Shown: piece after piece, positions 41,405-52,885 of the stretch
How positions within the stretch are numbered: position 1 is the stretch's first letter
Layout of the letters: each line of letters starts with the position of its first letter
DNA from: Oscillospiraceae bacterium
GTDB lineage: Bacteria > Bacillota > Clostridia > Oscillospirales > CAG-382
Assembly: GCA_015063885.1 (NCBI GenBank)
Contig: SVTH01000006.1
Location: forward strand, 62,001 to 126,000
Direction: 5' to 3'
Length of the DNA stretch: 64,000 nt
Translations under genes and position numbers: made by a program
The notes under the pieces: generated by a model
What the model was told of the DNA's origin: nothing
Database searches by the model: none
Seen by the model: the letters and a program-made list of their open reading frames with translations, nothing else

Positions 41405-42274
41405 TTACAGCAATTCCCGCAGTCTCACCGCCGCGTCGTAAAGTTCCCGCTTGGGCAACACCTTTTCCGACGCCAAGAGGGCAACCGCTTCCTTAGCGGA
41501 GATGCCGTCCTTCACCATACGGTCCACCAAAAGGGCCTCGGGAGAGAGCTTTTCCTCTTGGGTTTCCGTTTCCGATCTGCGGTTTTCCAGCAAAAGGACG
41601 TATTCCCCTTTGCCTGCGTTGGGATTGCTTTTCAATTGCGAGAGCACCCGTTCGGGGGTTCCCCGATAGATGCGCTCAAATTTCTTGGTCAGGTCGTTGC
41701 AGACGCAAACTCTGCATCCGGGGAGCACCTCCCCTACCAGCTCCACCGTATCTATAATACGGTTTGGCGACTCGTAAAACACGGAAAGGGGGGAATACTC
41801 CTTTTCCACACGGCGAAGCACCTTGCGGACATCCCCTGCCGTGCGGGGCAAAAAGCCGTAGAAGGCGAAGGACAAGGCGTTGAAGCCGGAAACGGCCACC
41901 GCCGTCACCGCCGCACAGGGACCGGGAACTGCCGTCACGGGGATCCCTGCCTCCACGGCGGCCTCCACCAGCAGATACCCGGGGTCGGAGACGCAGGGCA
42001 TCCCCGCATCCGTCACCAGTGCAATGTTTTTCCCCTCCAGCAGGTCTCGCACAAAGCCTGCCGCGGCGTTTTGCTCGTTGAATTTATGGTTGGGCAATAC
42101 CTTTGCCCCCGTAATGCCGTATTTTTCCAGCAGCATGGCGGTGGTACGGGTGTCCTCCGCCGCAATGAGATCCGCATTCTGCAAGGTCTCCAGGGCGCGG
42201 GGGCTCATGTCCCCCAGGTTGCCGATGGGGGTTCCCACCAGGGACACGGTTCCCTTTACTTCCGCCGATTCCAT
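41405..42274 (-). CDS. rsmI: 16S rRNA (cytidine(1402)-2'-O)-methyltransferase
   Basis: 289 residues, the usual RsmI size. It is a tetrapyrrole-methylase-fold SAM enzyme that modifies C1402 in the ribosomal P site. LVGTPIGNLGDMSPRALETL and LIAAEDTRTTAMLL at the N-terminus, then VTDAGMPCVSDPGYLLV and VPGPCAAVTAVAVSG, are the family signatures. The N-terminus overlaps the end of pepD by 19 bases, so translation is coupled; AAAGGA lies about 10 bases before the ATG. Confidence 0.96.
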   Translation of the reverse strand: MESAEVKGTVSLVGTPIGNLGDMSPRALETLQNADLIAAEDTRTTAMLLEKYGITGAKVLPNHKFNEQNAAAGFVRDLLEGKNIALVTDAGMPCVSDPGYLLVEAAVEAGIPVTAVPGPCAAVTAVAVSGFNALSFAFYGFLPRTAGDVRKVLRRVEKEYSPLSVFYESPNRIIDTVELVGEVLPGCRVCVCNDLTKKFERIYRGTPERVLSQLKSNPNAGKGEYVLLLENRRSETETQEEKLSPEALLVDRMVKDGISAKEAVALLASEKVLPKRELYDAAVRLRELL

Positions 42275-43749
42275 AAGCCCAAAAATCCTTTCTTCTTGGG
42301 GGTCTCTTCTGCCGCCTCTTCTTCCTCCTCGGGCTCACGGAGATCCTGCATAGCCGCCAGAGCGGACAGCAGATACCGCCAGGTGCTTGCCACGGATTCC
42401 ACGGAAAGTCTTTCCGCGGGGGTATGGATATCCGCCATATCGGGGCCGAAGGAAACGGCGTCCAGTCCGGGGATGCCGCCCGCAAACAGGCCGCATTCCA
42501 GCCCTGCGTGGATGGCCTCCACCTTCATCTCCTTGCCGAAGGAATCCTCGTACACCTTCACCATCAGGTCACGCAAGGGAGATTTCTTGCGGTATTCCCA
42601 GGCGGGGTATTCCCCTTCCGTCACCGCAGAACCGCCGAATACACGGGCGGTCTCCGCAACGAGAGCGTTCAGCGCCGTTTTCTCCGCTTCCACGGAGCTT
42701 CTCACGGAATAGGTGGCAACAAAGGCGTCTTCCTTGGTTTCCAGAATGCCGATATTCAGAGAGGTCTGCACCAGGCCCTCGATCTCGCAGCTCTCCGCCT
42801 GCACGCCGTAGGGGGCTTTTCTCAGATAGCCGCCCAGGTCGGCGGAAACCACCTCTCCCCCGTTTTCATGGAGGGTCTCCACGGTGAGGGTGACGTTCTC
42901 CTCGGGGTAGCGTGCGCGGAACTCCCCTTCACAGGCTTTGGCGGCCTCTTCTGCGCCCTCGCCCAAAACCTCCAAGGTCAAAGAGGACATGATGGCGTTG
43001 TCCGCACTGCCGCCCACGGCGGAGATCACCTTGCCGCCCCATTTGCCCAGGAATTCTCCTGCCAGCACGGCGGCGTTGGCCCGGCCCTTGTGGATCTCTG
43101 CACCGGAGTGACCGCCCAAAAGGCCGGAGAAGGTGATGCGGGAGACCTTGCCCTGCTCAAAAGAACGGGTGAAGGGCAACGTCACGGTGGTCATGGAGCC
43201 CCCTGCGCAGGAAACGGTCAAGATCCCTTCGCTTTCGGAGTCCAGGTTCAACAGGAATTTACCCTTGAGACGGCTCATATCCAGAGCCTTGGCGCCCAAA
43301 AGGCCGATCTCCTCGTCGGAGGTGAATACCACCTCCAGGGGAGGATGGTCAAGATCGTCGGAGGCGAGGATGGCCAGGCCGTAGGCCACGGCGATGCCGT
43401 TGTCTCCGCCTAAGGTGGTGCCGTTTGCGGAGATCCAGCCCTCCTCCAGGCGCAGATCCAATCCATCCTTCTCAAAATCGTGGGTGCTTTCCGCCGTTTT
43501 GGCGCAAACCATGTCCGTATGTCCCTGGAGGATCACCGTTGCGGCTTCCTCGTAGCCGGGAGTGGCGGGCTTGCGGATGATCACGTTGTTGGCGTGGTCA
43601 CGCTCCCATTCCAGCTGGCGCACCTTTGCGAAAAAGCAGAGGTAATCTGCAATCTTCTTCACGTTCCCCGAGCCCCGGGGAATGGCAGAGATCTGCTCAA
43701 AATAGTAAAATACCTTTTCGGGGTTCAAATCTGCAAGAATTCCGGGCAT
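42256..43749 (-). CDS. pepD: Aminoacyl-histidine dipeptidase (Xaa-His dipeptidase)
   Basis: 497 residues. M20-family zinc dipeptidase of the cytoplasm. Metal ligands are visible in ILQGHTDMV (His/Asp), GGDNGIAVAYG (bridging Asp), FTSDEEIGLLG (Glu-Glu) and LNLDSESEG, and the late GLECGLFAG; the lid domain lies between about residues 200 and 390. Compared with E. coli PepD (485) there is an added acidic and then basic tail (about 470-497, EEEEEAAEETPKKK). GAGGAGG precedes the ATG. It is 14 bases downstream of the C39-like gene in the tgt operon. Confidence 0.95.
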   Translation of the reverse strand: MPGILADLNPEKVFYYFEQISAIPRGSGNVKKIADYLCFFAKVRQLEWERDHANNVIIRKPATPGYEEAATVILQGHTDMVCAKTAESTHDFEKDGLDLRLEEGWISANGTTLGGDNGIAVAYGLAILASDDLDHPPLEVVFTSDEEIGLLGAKALDMSRLKGKFLLNLDSESEGILTVSCAGGSMTTVTLPFTRSFEQGKVSRITFSGLLGGHSGAEIHKGRANAAVLAGEFLGKWGGKVISAVGGSADNAIMSSLTLEVLGEGAEEAAKACEGEFRARYPEENVTLTVETLHENGGEVVSADLGGYLRKAPYGVQAESCEIEGLVQTSLNIGILETKEDAFVATYSVRSSVEAEKTALNALVAETARVFGGSAVTEGEYPAWEYRKKSPLRDLMVKVYEDSFGKEMKVEAIHAGLECGLFAGGIPGLDAVSFGPDMADIHTPAERLSVESVASTWRYLLSALAAMQDLREPEEEEEAAEETPKKKGFLGLWNRRK

Positions 43750-43763
43750 AAAAAGCCTCCTCG

Positions 43764-45809
<2,046 letters not shown>

Positions 45810-46334
45810 CTACTGTTCTTTTCCATCGAGCTCCCGATGATACCACCGAGCAGGATTGCGATTGATATAATAAACCGTTTCTTCGTAATCCCGGTGGTTA
45901 CGAATCACGTGGTCGTACCCCGACCGCTGAAGGAATTTCTCCCCTGCCGTTTTATGACACAAGGTTTTAAAGGACGACAAGAACTTGGGGACTTTTTCAT
46001 GAACCGCTTTTTCGATCTCTTTTTCTTCCCAATTCTCGCCGGTCACTGTAACGATCACGTGGATATGGTCGGGCATGATGACGTAATGATCCACAGAAAG
46101 GCCCTTTACCTTGTTTGCGCCCTGCAAAACCCTTTCCACGATCCTGCCGTATTCGGTCAATTCAACAGACAACCGATGATCATCGCTGTCGTAGGGATAA
46201 ATGCCGTTGGGATCGCTCCGAATGCGGGACAGGCATTTTTCCCGAGCCTTCGTGCAAATGGTAAGGAAACAAGACCCACTATTATTATAGTTCCAATATT
46301 CCCAGCGAAGCCTTTTGCGTAGGGTATACTCCAT
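45810..46334 (-). CDS. REP-associated tyrosine transposase (RAYT), IS200/Y1_Tnp-like
   Basis: 174 residues. HUH single-strand nuclease: MPDHIHVIV carries the HIH metal site (His90, His92), and GYDHVIRNHRDYEE holds the candidate catalytic tyrosine (Tyr140), followed by YYINRNPARWY, the usual end of the domain. The N-terminus (RLRWEYWNYNNSGSCFLTICT) is typical of short bacterial RAYT proteins. AAAGGAGG lies 8 bases before the ATG. It is flanked by REP-like hairpins at 45680, 46372 and 46511 and has no terminal features of an IS, so it is probably a domesticated REP-processing enzyme, not an active IS. Confidence 0.9.
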   Translation of the reverse strand: MEYTLRKRLRWEYWNYNNSGSCFLTICTKAREKCLSRIRSDPNGIYPYDSDDHRLSVELTEYGRIVERVLQGANKVKGLSVDHYVIMPDHIHVIVTVTGENWEEKEIEKAVHEKVPKFLSSFKTLCHKTAGEKFLQRSGYDHVIRNHRDYEETVYYINRNPARWYHRELDGKEQ

Positions 46335-46371
46335 TCAAACCGCCTCCTTTGCGAAAAAGTCGAAGCCGAAT

Positions 46372-46399
46372 GGGACGCCGCGGACGTCGTCCCCTACGA
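46372..46399 (+). repeat. REP-like hairpin upstream of the RAYT gene
   Basis: GGGACG CCGCGGACGT CGTCCC, then CTACGA. It is nearly identical to the copy at 20054. Confidence 0.82.
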
Positions 46400-46510
46400 A
46401 ATCGCACGCTGCCAAGAGAATACTCCGGCTATTGCTTACGAACAAAAATTGCACATCGGCTCGTTGCGAACGCCGGAGGATCAAATTGATCCAACAAAGG
46501 TTCGGGCTTG

Positions 46511-46536
46511 TAGGGGTCGACGTCCACGGCGACCCG
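46511..46536 (-). repeat. REP-like hairpin, inverse orientation
   Basis: Minus strand GGGTCG CCGTGGACGT CGACCC, then CTAC. The stem has T-A at the position that is A-T or G-C in the other copies, so pairing is kept. It forms an inverted pair with 46372. Confidence 0.8.
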
Positions 46537-46606
46537 GAACCGAAGGCAGCGTCTTTCGCCGGCAAAAGGATATTTTTCACCTTTGAAACGCATAAGGGAT
46601 CACCCT

Positions 46607-48457
46607 TCAACGGTCAAAGAATTTTTCCATTTCCCGGCGGGAGATGGGGTGGATGACGGGTCTGCCGTGGGGACAGAACCGCAAGGATGCGTCCTCCATC
46701 AGCCGTTCCACCACCCAGGCGTTGTGCTCGGGGGCGTTGGGGATCCCCGCCTTCAAGGCCGCCTTACAGGCCACGGTGAACAAGGCCCTGTCGCACTTTT
46801 CCGCAAAGGACACCTTGCCGCCACGGGCAAGATCGGAGGCAAACCCCTCCAGAATGCTCTTCAGGTCACGGGTGCCCGCCAGGCTCCCGGGAACGGCGCG
46901 AACCAAAACGGTATCACTGCCGAAGGATTCCACCGTAAAGCCGTATTCCTCCAGGTGGGAGGCGTTTTCCAACAGCACTGCGATCTCCTCCCCCTGCAGG
47001 GTAATGGCGATAGGCGCTAACAGCTGTTGGCTGTGAACCTCCTTGCGGGAGGCCAATTTTTCGTATAAGATCCGCTCGTGAGCGGCGTGTTTGTCGATGA
47101 AAAGAACTTCCTTTTCCGTTTCCACCACCAAAAAGGCGTTGTAGACCTCCCCCACCAAGCGGTAATAGGGCTTTGCCTCCATCACCGTCTGCACGGGAGG
47201 CGCAGGCTCTGCGGGAGGCTCTTCCTCCGGCTGGGCAAACTTCAAAAGGGTCTCCCCGGAAAGATCCTCTTCCCCGATGCGGGGAGAGAAGGCCGCACCG
47301 CCGAAGGCAGGGCGGGAAGTCGGGGAACGCATGCGACGGGAAGGCTCCCACACGGGAGGCTTGGTCTCTGAGACCGACTCTTTTTGGGGCTCTTCCTTGG
47401 GACGGAACTCCGCCTTAGGAAGATTTTTAAGCAAGGAGGGCTGCTCAAACGCCGTCTCCTCGGGGGGCAGATCCTTGGCGCCCAGGGTATTCTTCACCCC
47501 GTGGTACACCGCGGAGAACACGGGACGCTCGTCGGCGAAGCGGATCTCCAGCTTTGCGGGGTGAACGTTCACGTCCGTCATGCCGTAGGGGATCTCCAAA
47601 AACAGCACGCACCCGGGATACTTCCCGTGAGGGAGGTAGGAACGGAAGGCCTCCTCCAGCGCCGCCATCATGGTCTTGGAGCGGATGGGTCTGCCGTTGA
47701 CGAAGAACATCTGCATACTGCGGCTGCCTCTCGCTCCGTCGGGAGAGGTGACGTAGCCTCTGACGGAAACCCCGTCCAGGGAATAGTCCACAGGCTGTAA
47801 CGTGCCTGCGAAGGGTTTGCCGTACACGGCGTAAAGCACCTGCAGCAGCTTCCCGTCTCCCGAGGTGAAGAACCGCTTCTCCCCCTCCACCGTCAGGGTG
47901 AAGGAGACCTCCGGGTGGGAAACGGCGGCGGCCGCCACCGCACTGACGCAGGCGGAGCCCTCCGTGGCGTCGCGCTTTAAAAACTTTTGTCTTGCGGGGG
48001 TGTTGTAGAACAGATCCTTCACGATCACCGTGGTGCCCTCGGGACAGCCGGTGTCCACCATCACCACCCCGTTTTCGTCGGAGGTCAGCCGCGTGCCCAC
48101 GGATTCCTCCCTGTGGCGGGAGATGATCTCCATGCGGGAGACGGAGCTGATGGCCGCCAAAGCCTCTCCGCGGAAGCCGAAGGTGACGATCTCGTTCAGA
48201 TCGTTGCCATCCTTGATCTTGCTGGTGGCGTGGCGGAGGAGCGCCTTGGGAATGTCGTCACGGTAAAAGCCTTTTCCGTTGTCGGCGATCCGCAGAAAAG
48301 CCCTGCCGCCCCCCTTGATCTCCACGGAGATGCGGGTGGCGCCTGCATCCAGAGCGTTTTCCAACAGCTCCTTCAACGCACCGGCGGGGCGGTCCACCAC
48401 CTCGCCTGCGGCGATCATATTGGCAGTCTGGGCATCCAGAATGTTGATGATTCCCAT
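46607..48457 (-). CDS. mutL: DNA mismatch repair protein MutL
   Basis: 616 residues. GHKL ATPase at the N-terminus: ELLENALDAGATRISV, RIADNGKGF, RHATSKI and TFGFRGEALAAISS. A linker of low complexity (about 335-420) precedes the C-terminal dimer/endonuclease domain. The metal motif DKHAAHERILYE fits DQHAxxExxxxE of nicking MutL proteins, and CPHGRPVIHPISRREME is the conserved end. This implies a methyl-independent system with its own nicking activity; no mutH is seen. GGAGGA precedes the ATG; mutS lies 25 bases upstream on the same strand. Confidence 0.97.
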   Translation of the reverse strand: MGIINILDAQTANMIAAGEVVDRPAGALKELLENALDAGATRISVEIKGGGRAFLRIADNGKGFYRDDIPKALLRHATSKIKDGNDLNEIVTFGFRGEALAAISSVSRMEIISRHREESVGTRLTSDENGVVMVDTGCPEGTTVIVKDLFYNTPARQKFLKRDATEGSACVSAVAAAAVSHPEVSFTLTVEGEKRFFTSGDGKLLQVLYAVYGKPFAGTLQPVDYSLDGVSVRGYVTSPDGARGSRSMQMFFVNGRPIRSKTMMAALEEAFRSYLPHGKYPGCVLFLEIPYGMTDVNVHPAKLEIRFADERPVFSAVYHGVKNTLGAKDLPPEETAFEQPSLLKNLPKAEFRPKEEPQKESVSETKPPVWEPSRRMRSPTSRPAFGGAAFSPRIGEEDLSGETLLKFAQPEEEPPAEPAPPVQTVMEAKPYYRLVGEVYNAFLVVETEKEVLFIDKHAAHERILYEKLASRKEVHSQQLLAPIAITLQGEEIAVLLENASHLEEYGFTVESFGSDTVLVRAVPGSLAGTRDLKSILEGFASDLARGGKVSFAEKCDRALFTVACKAALKAGIPNAPEHNAWVVERLMEDASLRFCPHGRPVIHPISRREMEKFFDR

Positions 48458-48482
48458 AGGGAGTCCTCCGAAAATGTACTGT

Positions 48483-51050
48483 TTATAATAATTTTTTCAG
48501 TTCAAACAACAAAGTCATTGCCTCATAAGGAGACAGCATATTCAGATCCGTGGCTCTCAGCTTGTCTGCCACAGTCTGGGCGGAAAGGTCGCCGAAGGTG
48601 ATCATGCCGTCGTCTTCCTCTTCCTTGGGCTTGGGGAGGGTAAGGCCTGCGTCCAAAAGCTCTGCAAGCACCTGCTTGGCACGGGTGACCACGGGGGCGG
48701 GAACCCCTGCCAAGGCGGCAACCTCGATACCGTAGCTGTCGTCTGCCGCCCCGCGGACGATCTTCCGCAGGAAGAGGATATCGCTCCCCTTCTTCTTGGC
48801 GGCGATGTGGTAGTTCATCACCCCGGGCATGGTCTGCTCCAGGTCGGTGAGCTCGTGATAATGGGTGGCAAACAGGGATTTGGCGCCGATCTTCTTGCAG
48901 GTATATTCCGCCACCGCCTTGGCGATGGACATACCGTCGAAGGTGGAGGTACCTCTGCCGATCTCGTCGTAGATGATGAGACTGCGGGAGGTGGCGTTCT
49001 TCAGGATCTCTGCTACCTCGTTCATCTCCAGCATAAAGGTGGAGGTGCCAGAGGCCAGGTCGTCGGAGGCGCCGATACGGGTAAAGATCCGATCCACCAC
49101 GCCGATGCGGGCGGAGGATGCGGGAACGAAGCACCCGATCTGGGCCAGGAGGGTGATCAACGCCACCTGGCGCATATAGGTGGATTTACCCGCCATATTG
49201 GGGCCCGTGATCAGCAGAAGCCTGCTTTGGACACGGTCCATCAGACAGTCGTTGGGCACGAAATAGGTGTCGGAAAGCACCTTTTCCACCACGGGGTGTC
49301 TGCCCCCCTTGATATCGATCACGTCGGATTCGTCCACCTCGGGGCGCACGTAGCCCGCCTCGGCAGAGATCTCCGCAAAAGAACAAAGTACGTCCGTTTC
49401 CGCCAAAGAAACGGCAATATCCTGGAGTCTGGGCAGGGATTCCAATACGTATTCCCGCAGTGCGGTGAACAGCTCGTATTCCAAAGCGCAATCCCGCTCC
49501 TTGGCACCCAAAACCCGGGATTCCATTTCCTTCAATTCGGGGGTGAGGTAACGCTCCCCTGTGGTCAGGGTCTGCTTGCGGATGTATTCCGCGGGCACCT
49601 GGTCCACGAAGGACTTGGAGACCTCGATGTAATAGCCGAACACACGGTTGTAGCCGATCTTCAATGTACGGATCCCCGTGCGCTCCCGCTCGCTTTCCTC
49701 TATGCGGGCGATCCAGCTCTTGCCGTCGTCCAGCATGCTTCTCAGCTCGTCCACCACGGCGTTACAGCCGGGCTTGATGATGCCGCCCTCCTTTACGTTC
49801 AGGGCTGGGTCCTCGGCGATGGTCTTGGAGATGGCCTCCACCACCTGAGGCAGGGGCTCGATCCCCTTACCCAGGGAATGTAGGCGGCGGTTCTGAGGCT
49901 CGAACAGCAGGGTCTGCAGGCGGGGCAACAGGCTGAGGGTGCGCTCCAGGGTCTTCAGATCCCTGGCGTTGGCACTGCCGTGGACCAGCTTGGTGACCAA
50001 ACGGTCAATATCCACCGTCTGCTGAAGCAGCTCGCGGATCTCCCCGCGGCGGATCCCATCCTCCACCAGCACCTGTACGGCGTCCTGGCGGTTACGGATG
50101 GCGGCGCAATTCACCAAGGGCTTTTCCAGCCAGCTTCTCAGCATTCTGGCACCTGCGGAGGTGCGGGTGCGGTCGATCGCCCAGAACAGGCTTCCCTTGG
50201 CGTTCTTTCCCCGCAGGGATTCGCACAGCTCCAGGTTTCGCCGGGAGAAGCTGTCGATGCCCATATACCGCTCCGTCTCGTAGAAGGCGGGGGTGCGGAA
50301 ATGGCGGAGGTCACAGTGCATCCGCCCGTTTTGCAATTCGTTGATCAGGCTTCCCATGGCAAGGACGGCGTAGGGAGGAGCGTCTGCGGGGATCTCCCCA
50401 TAGCGGGACAGGTAGGCCTCCCTGGCCTTGGCTTCCTCCACGGCTTCCTCGGGCATTTCCGTCAGCATTGCCAGGTAGCGGTAGGACAGCTCGTCCAAAA
50501 AGGGCACGTCCATCCCCGGTGCGTGGAAGAACTCACAGGGGGTATAAGCCGCCGTCTCGGAGGTGAGTCTGCGGTTGGCGTCCTCTCCCCGAATATCCGT
50601 GGCGAACACCTCGCCTGTGGAAAAGTCCGCAAACACCACCCCGTATCCGTCGGGAGCGGGGTACACGGCGCACAGGAAGTTGTTCCGCTTCTCGTTGAGC
50701 ATGCTGGCTTCGAACACCGTGCCGGGAGTGACCACACGGGTGACCCCCCTCTTCACCAAGCCCTTGGCGGTGGCAGGGTCCTCCAGCTGATCCACGATGG
50801 CCACACGGAAGCCCTGGGACACCAGCTTTGCCAGATAGGTCTCCAAGGCGTGGTGGGGCACGCCGCACATGGGCGCCCGTTCGGGAAGACCGCAATCCCT
50901 GCCGGTCAAAACCAGCTCCAGGGCGGCGGCCGCCGTTTTTGCGTCCTCAAAGAACATCTCGTAGAAGTCGCCCAAGCGCATCATCACAAGACAGTCGGGG
51001 TATTGCGCCTTTATTTCATTGTATTGTTGCATCAAGGGAGACAGTCCCAT
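48483..51050 (-). CDS. mutS: DNA mismatch repair protein MutS
   Basis: 855 residues from the ATG. The N-terminal mismatch-binding domain carries MMRLGDFYEMFFEDA (the F-x-E form). The connector, lever and clamp domains lie in between, and the ATPase has Walker A TGPNMAGKSTYMRQ and YDEIGRGTSTFDGMS. Homodimer that recruits MutL. The start is uncertain: AAGGA lies 6 bases before a TTG (51056) and 12 before the ATG (51050), which adds only two residues if TTG is used. Gene order miaB, ylbF-type, mutS, mutL equals that around ymcB-ymcA-(cotE)-mutS-mutL of Bacillus. Confidence 0.97.
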   Translation of the reverse strand: MGLSPLMQQYNEIKAQYPDCLVMMRLGDFYEMFFEDAKTAAAALELVLTGRDCGLPERAPMCGVPHHALETYLAKLVSQGFRVAIVDQLEDPATAKGLVKRGVTRVVTPGTVFEASMLNEKRNNFLCAVYPAPDGYGVVFADFSTGEVFATDIRGEDANRRLTSETAAYTPCEFFHAPGMDVPFLDELSYRYLAMLTEMPEEAVEEAKAREAYLSRYGEIPADAPPYAVLAMGSLINELQNGRMHCDLRHFRTPAFYETERYMGIDSFSRRNLELCESLRGKNAKGSLFWAIDRTRTSAGARMLRSWLEKPLVNCAAIRNRQDAVQVLVEDGIRRGEIRELLQQTVDIDRLVTKLVHGSANARDLKTLERTLSLLPRLQTLLFEPQNRRLHSLGKGIEPLPQVVEAISKTIAEDPALNVKEGGIIKPGCNAVVDELRSMLDDGKSWIARIEESERERTGIRTLKIGYNRVFGYYIEVSKSFVDQVPAEYIRKQTLTTGERYLTPELKEMESRVLGAKERDCALEYELFTALREYVLESLPRLQDIAVSLAETDVLCSFAEISAEAGYVRPEVDESDVIDIKGGRHPVVEKVLSDTYFVPNDCLMDRVQSRLLLITGPNMAGKSTYMRQVALITLLAQIGCFVPASSARIGVVDRIFTRIGASDDLASGTSTFMLEMNEVAEILKNATSRSLIIYDEIGRGTSTFDGMSIAKAVAEYTCKKIGAKSLFATHYHELTDLEQTMPGVMNYHIAAKKKGSDILFLRKIVRGAADDSYGIEVAALAGVPAPVVTRAKQVLAELLDAGLTLPKPKEEEDDGMITFGDLSAQTVADKLRATDLNMLSPYEAMTLLFELKKLL

Positions 51051-51087
51051 AGTCAAAACCGATCCTTATTTTTGAATTCTGAAAAAA

Positions 51088-51480
51088 TCAGTGGCAGGAG
51101 GAGCAGGTGGAGCAGTTGCCGGTACAGCCGCCTTCCATTTCGGGCTGGAGGATGGACTGCATGCCTCTGTTCACGTCGTTGATGATGGCGGAGATCTCCT
51201 GCTCTGCCGCCTGCATGGCCAGCATGGTCTCGTTTGCCATGATCTCGTCGTAAAGCTCCTTCAGCTTGTTGGTGATCTGGGCCAGAAGCTCGTCGTTACG
51301 GTCTGCCTTTTCTCCCTCGTCGCGGAGCAGCTTTCCCTGGCAGTTGTATTGGTCGATGAGGGCCATCAGCTTGCCGTCGGTGGTGTAAAGCGCCTTGGCG
51401 TTTTCATATCTCACCACAGCCTCGCTGTCCCGCAGGGCGTTCAAAAAGTTTTCCAGTGCAATTCTCAATTGTTCGTTCAT
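51088..51480 (-). CDS. YlbF/YmcA family protein with a C-terminal cysteine cluster
   Basis: 130 residues, mostly helical (about 1-112), with the YlbF/YmcA pattern LRDSEAVVRYENAKALY and the long helix ELYDEIMANETMLAMQAAEQEISAII (shown in two parts in the family alignment). In Bacillus, YmcA (RicA), YlbF (RicF) and YaaT (RicT) form a complex with [4Fe-4S] clusters that directs mRNA maturation by RNase Y. Here the tail (about 117-130) has CTGNCSTCSSCH, four cysteines and a His, a likely ligand set for a cluster or metal. The place between miaB and mutS favours the YmcA/RicA role. TAGGAGA precedes the ATG. Confidence 0.85.
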   Translation of the reverse strand: MNEQLRIALENFLNALRDSEAVVRYENAKALYTTDGKLMALIDQYNCQGKLLRDEGEKADRNDELLAQITNKLKELYDEIMANETMLAMQAAEQEISAIINDVNRGMQSILQPEMEGGCTGNCSTCSSCH

Positions 51481-51502
51481 TTCGTTTTATCTCCTAAAAT
51501 CA

Positions 51503-52882
51503 TTATTTCAAAAGTTCTCCGCCCAGGGCGTACTGCTTGGCGGTGTGGATCTCCACCTTACAGAACTGTCCCTCGGGAACGGGGGTGTCGAAGGTGACGA
51601 TCTTGTTCCCCGAGCTTCTGCCCGTGGGGACGCCTTTTTCGTTTGCGCCCTCGGAAAGGACGGTAAGCACCTTCCCCACCAAGGCGTCGTTGTTTTTCTG
51701 GGCGATCTCGTTCTGCACCTCGGAAAGGTAAGAGAAGCGGCGCACCTGCTCCTCGTGGGGGATGCGCCCCTCCATTTTTTCCGCTACGGTGCCCTTGCGG
51801 GGGGAATAGATGAAGGTGTACAGCATATCAAAGCCCACCTGCTTCACCAGCTCCACGGTGTCTAAGAATTCCTTCTCCGTCTCCGTGGGGAAACCCACGA
51901 TCACGTCGGAGGTGAGGGAAACGTCCTTCACCCGCTCCTTGATGGCAAGGGCCTTTTCCAGATACTGCTCTCGGTTGTACTTGCGGTTCATGGCAGACAG
52001 GATCCTGTCGTTTCCCGACTGGAAGGGCAGGTGGAAATGCTTTGCCACCCTTTGCTGTTCTGCCATCACCCGAACCAATGCGGGAGAGGCGTCCTTGGGG
52101 TGGGAGGTCATGAACCGTACCCAATAGTCCCCTTCAAAGGAGGCGCATTTTTCCAGCAGGGCGGGAAAATCCATATCCCCGCGGTAGGAGTTCACGTTCT
52201 GCCCCAACAGCATAATGTCCTTGTAGCCGCCTTTTACCAATCCTTCCACCTCGGCAAGCACCTCTGCGGAATCTCTGCTCCGCTCGTGGCCTCTGACGTA
52301 GGGGACGATACAATAGGAGCAGAAGTTGTTACAGCCGTACATCACCGAGACCTTTGCCTTGTAGGCGCTGTCACGGCAGACGGGGGTGCCCTCGGAGATC
52401 ACCCCGAACTCACTGTGGGGCAGATCGGTGACAAACTGCTTCTGCCTGCGGGAGTTCAGAACCTCCTTTAAGATGCCCGGCACACGGTGGTGCATATCCG
52501 TCCCGAAGAGAAAGTCCACGAAAGGATAGCTTTGCATCAGCTGTTCCTGTCGGTGGGGCTCCTGGGCCATACAGCCGCACATACCCATAAGCATTTGGGG
52601 GCGTTCTTCTTTTTCTTTTTTCAGGGAGCCGATGATGCCCAGCACCCGCTGCTCCGCATGCTCGCGGATGGCGCAGGTGTTCAAAATCACCACGTCCGCC
52701 TCCGCAAGCTCCTCCGTGGGGGTGAGCCCGCAGGCTGCCAATTCCCCCAGGATCCGCTCGCCGTCGGCCTCGTTCTGCTGACACCCGAAGGTGCGCACCA
52801 TGGCCTTCTTCCCTGCAAATACAGGGCGCAGACTCTCCGCAACGGCGGCTTGCTCCAAAATCTCTTGCTGTGTGATCTTCAT
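51503..52882 (-). CDS. miaB: tRNA-2-methylthio-N6-dimethylallyladenosine synthase
   Basis: 459 residues. Radical SAM methylthiotransferase acting on i6A37 of tRNA. The N-terminal UPF0004 domain has three cysteines for the auxiliary [4Fe-4S] cluster (FGCQQNEADGERI, LNTCAIREHAEQR, CGCMAQE). The radical-SAM triad is CNNFCSYCIVPYVRG. A C-terminal TRAM domain runs from about 390. There is almost no room for a ribosome site: the ATG is 3 bases after the NlpC/P60 stop, so translation is likely coupled. Confidence 0.97.
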   Translation of the reverse strand: MKITQQEILEQAAVAESLRPVFAGKKAMVRTFGCQQNEADGERILGELAACGLTPTEELAEADVVILNTCAIREHAEQRVLGIIGSLKKEKEERPQMLMGMCGCMAQEPHRQEQLMQSYPFVDFLFGTDMHHRVPGILKEVLNSRRQKQFVTDLPHSEFGVISEGTPVCRDSAYKAKVSVMYGCNNFCSYCIVPYVRGHERSRDSAEVLAEVEGLVKGGYKDIMLLGQNVNSYRGDMDFPALLEKCASFEGDYWVRFMTSHPKDASPALVRVMAEQQRVAKHFHLPFQSGNDRILSAMNRKYNREQYLEKALAIKERVKDVSLTSDVIVGFPTETEKEFLDTVELVKQVGFDMLYTFIYSPRKGTVAEKMEGRIPHEEQVRRFSYLSEVQNEIAQKNNDALVGKVLTVLSEGANEKGVPTGRSSGNKIVTFDTPVPEGQFCKVEIHTAKQYALGGELLK

Positions 52883-52885
52883 GTC

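Larger units (their letters stand above)
46335..46606. other. Spacer between mutL and the RAYT gene with a REP pair
   Basis: About 270 bases holding two REP-like hairpins in opposite orientation (46372-46399 and 46511-46536). No gene is supported. Confidence 0.6.
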
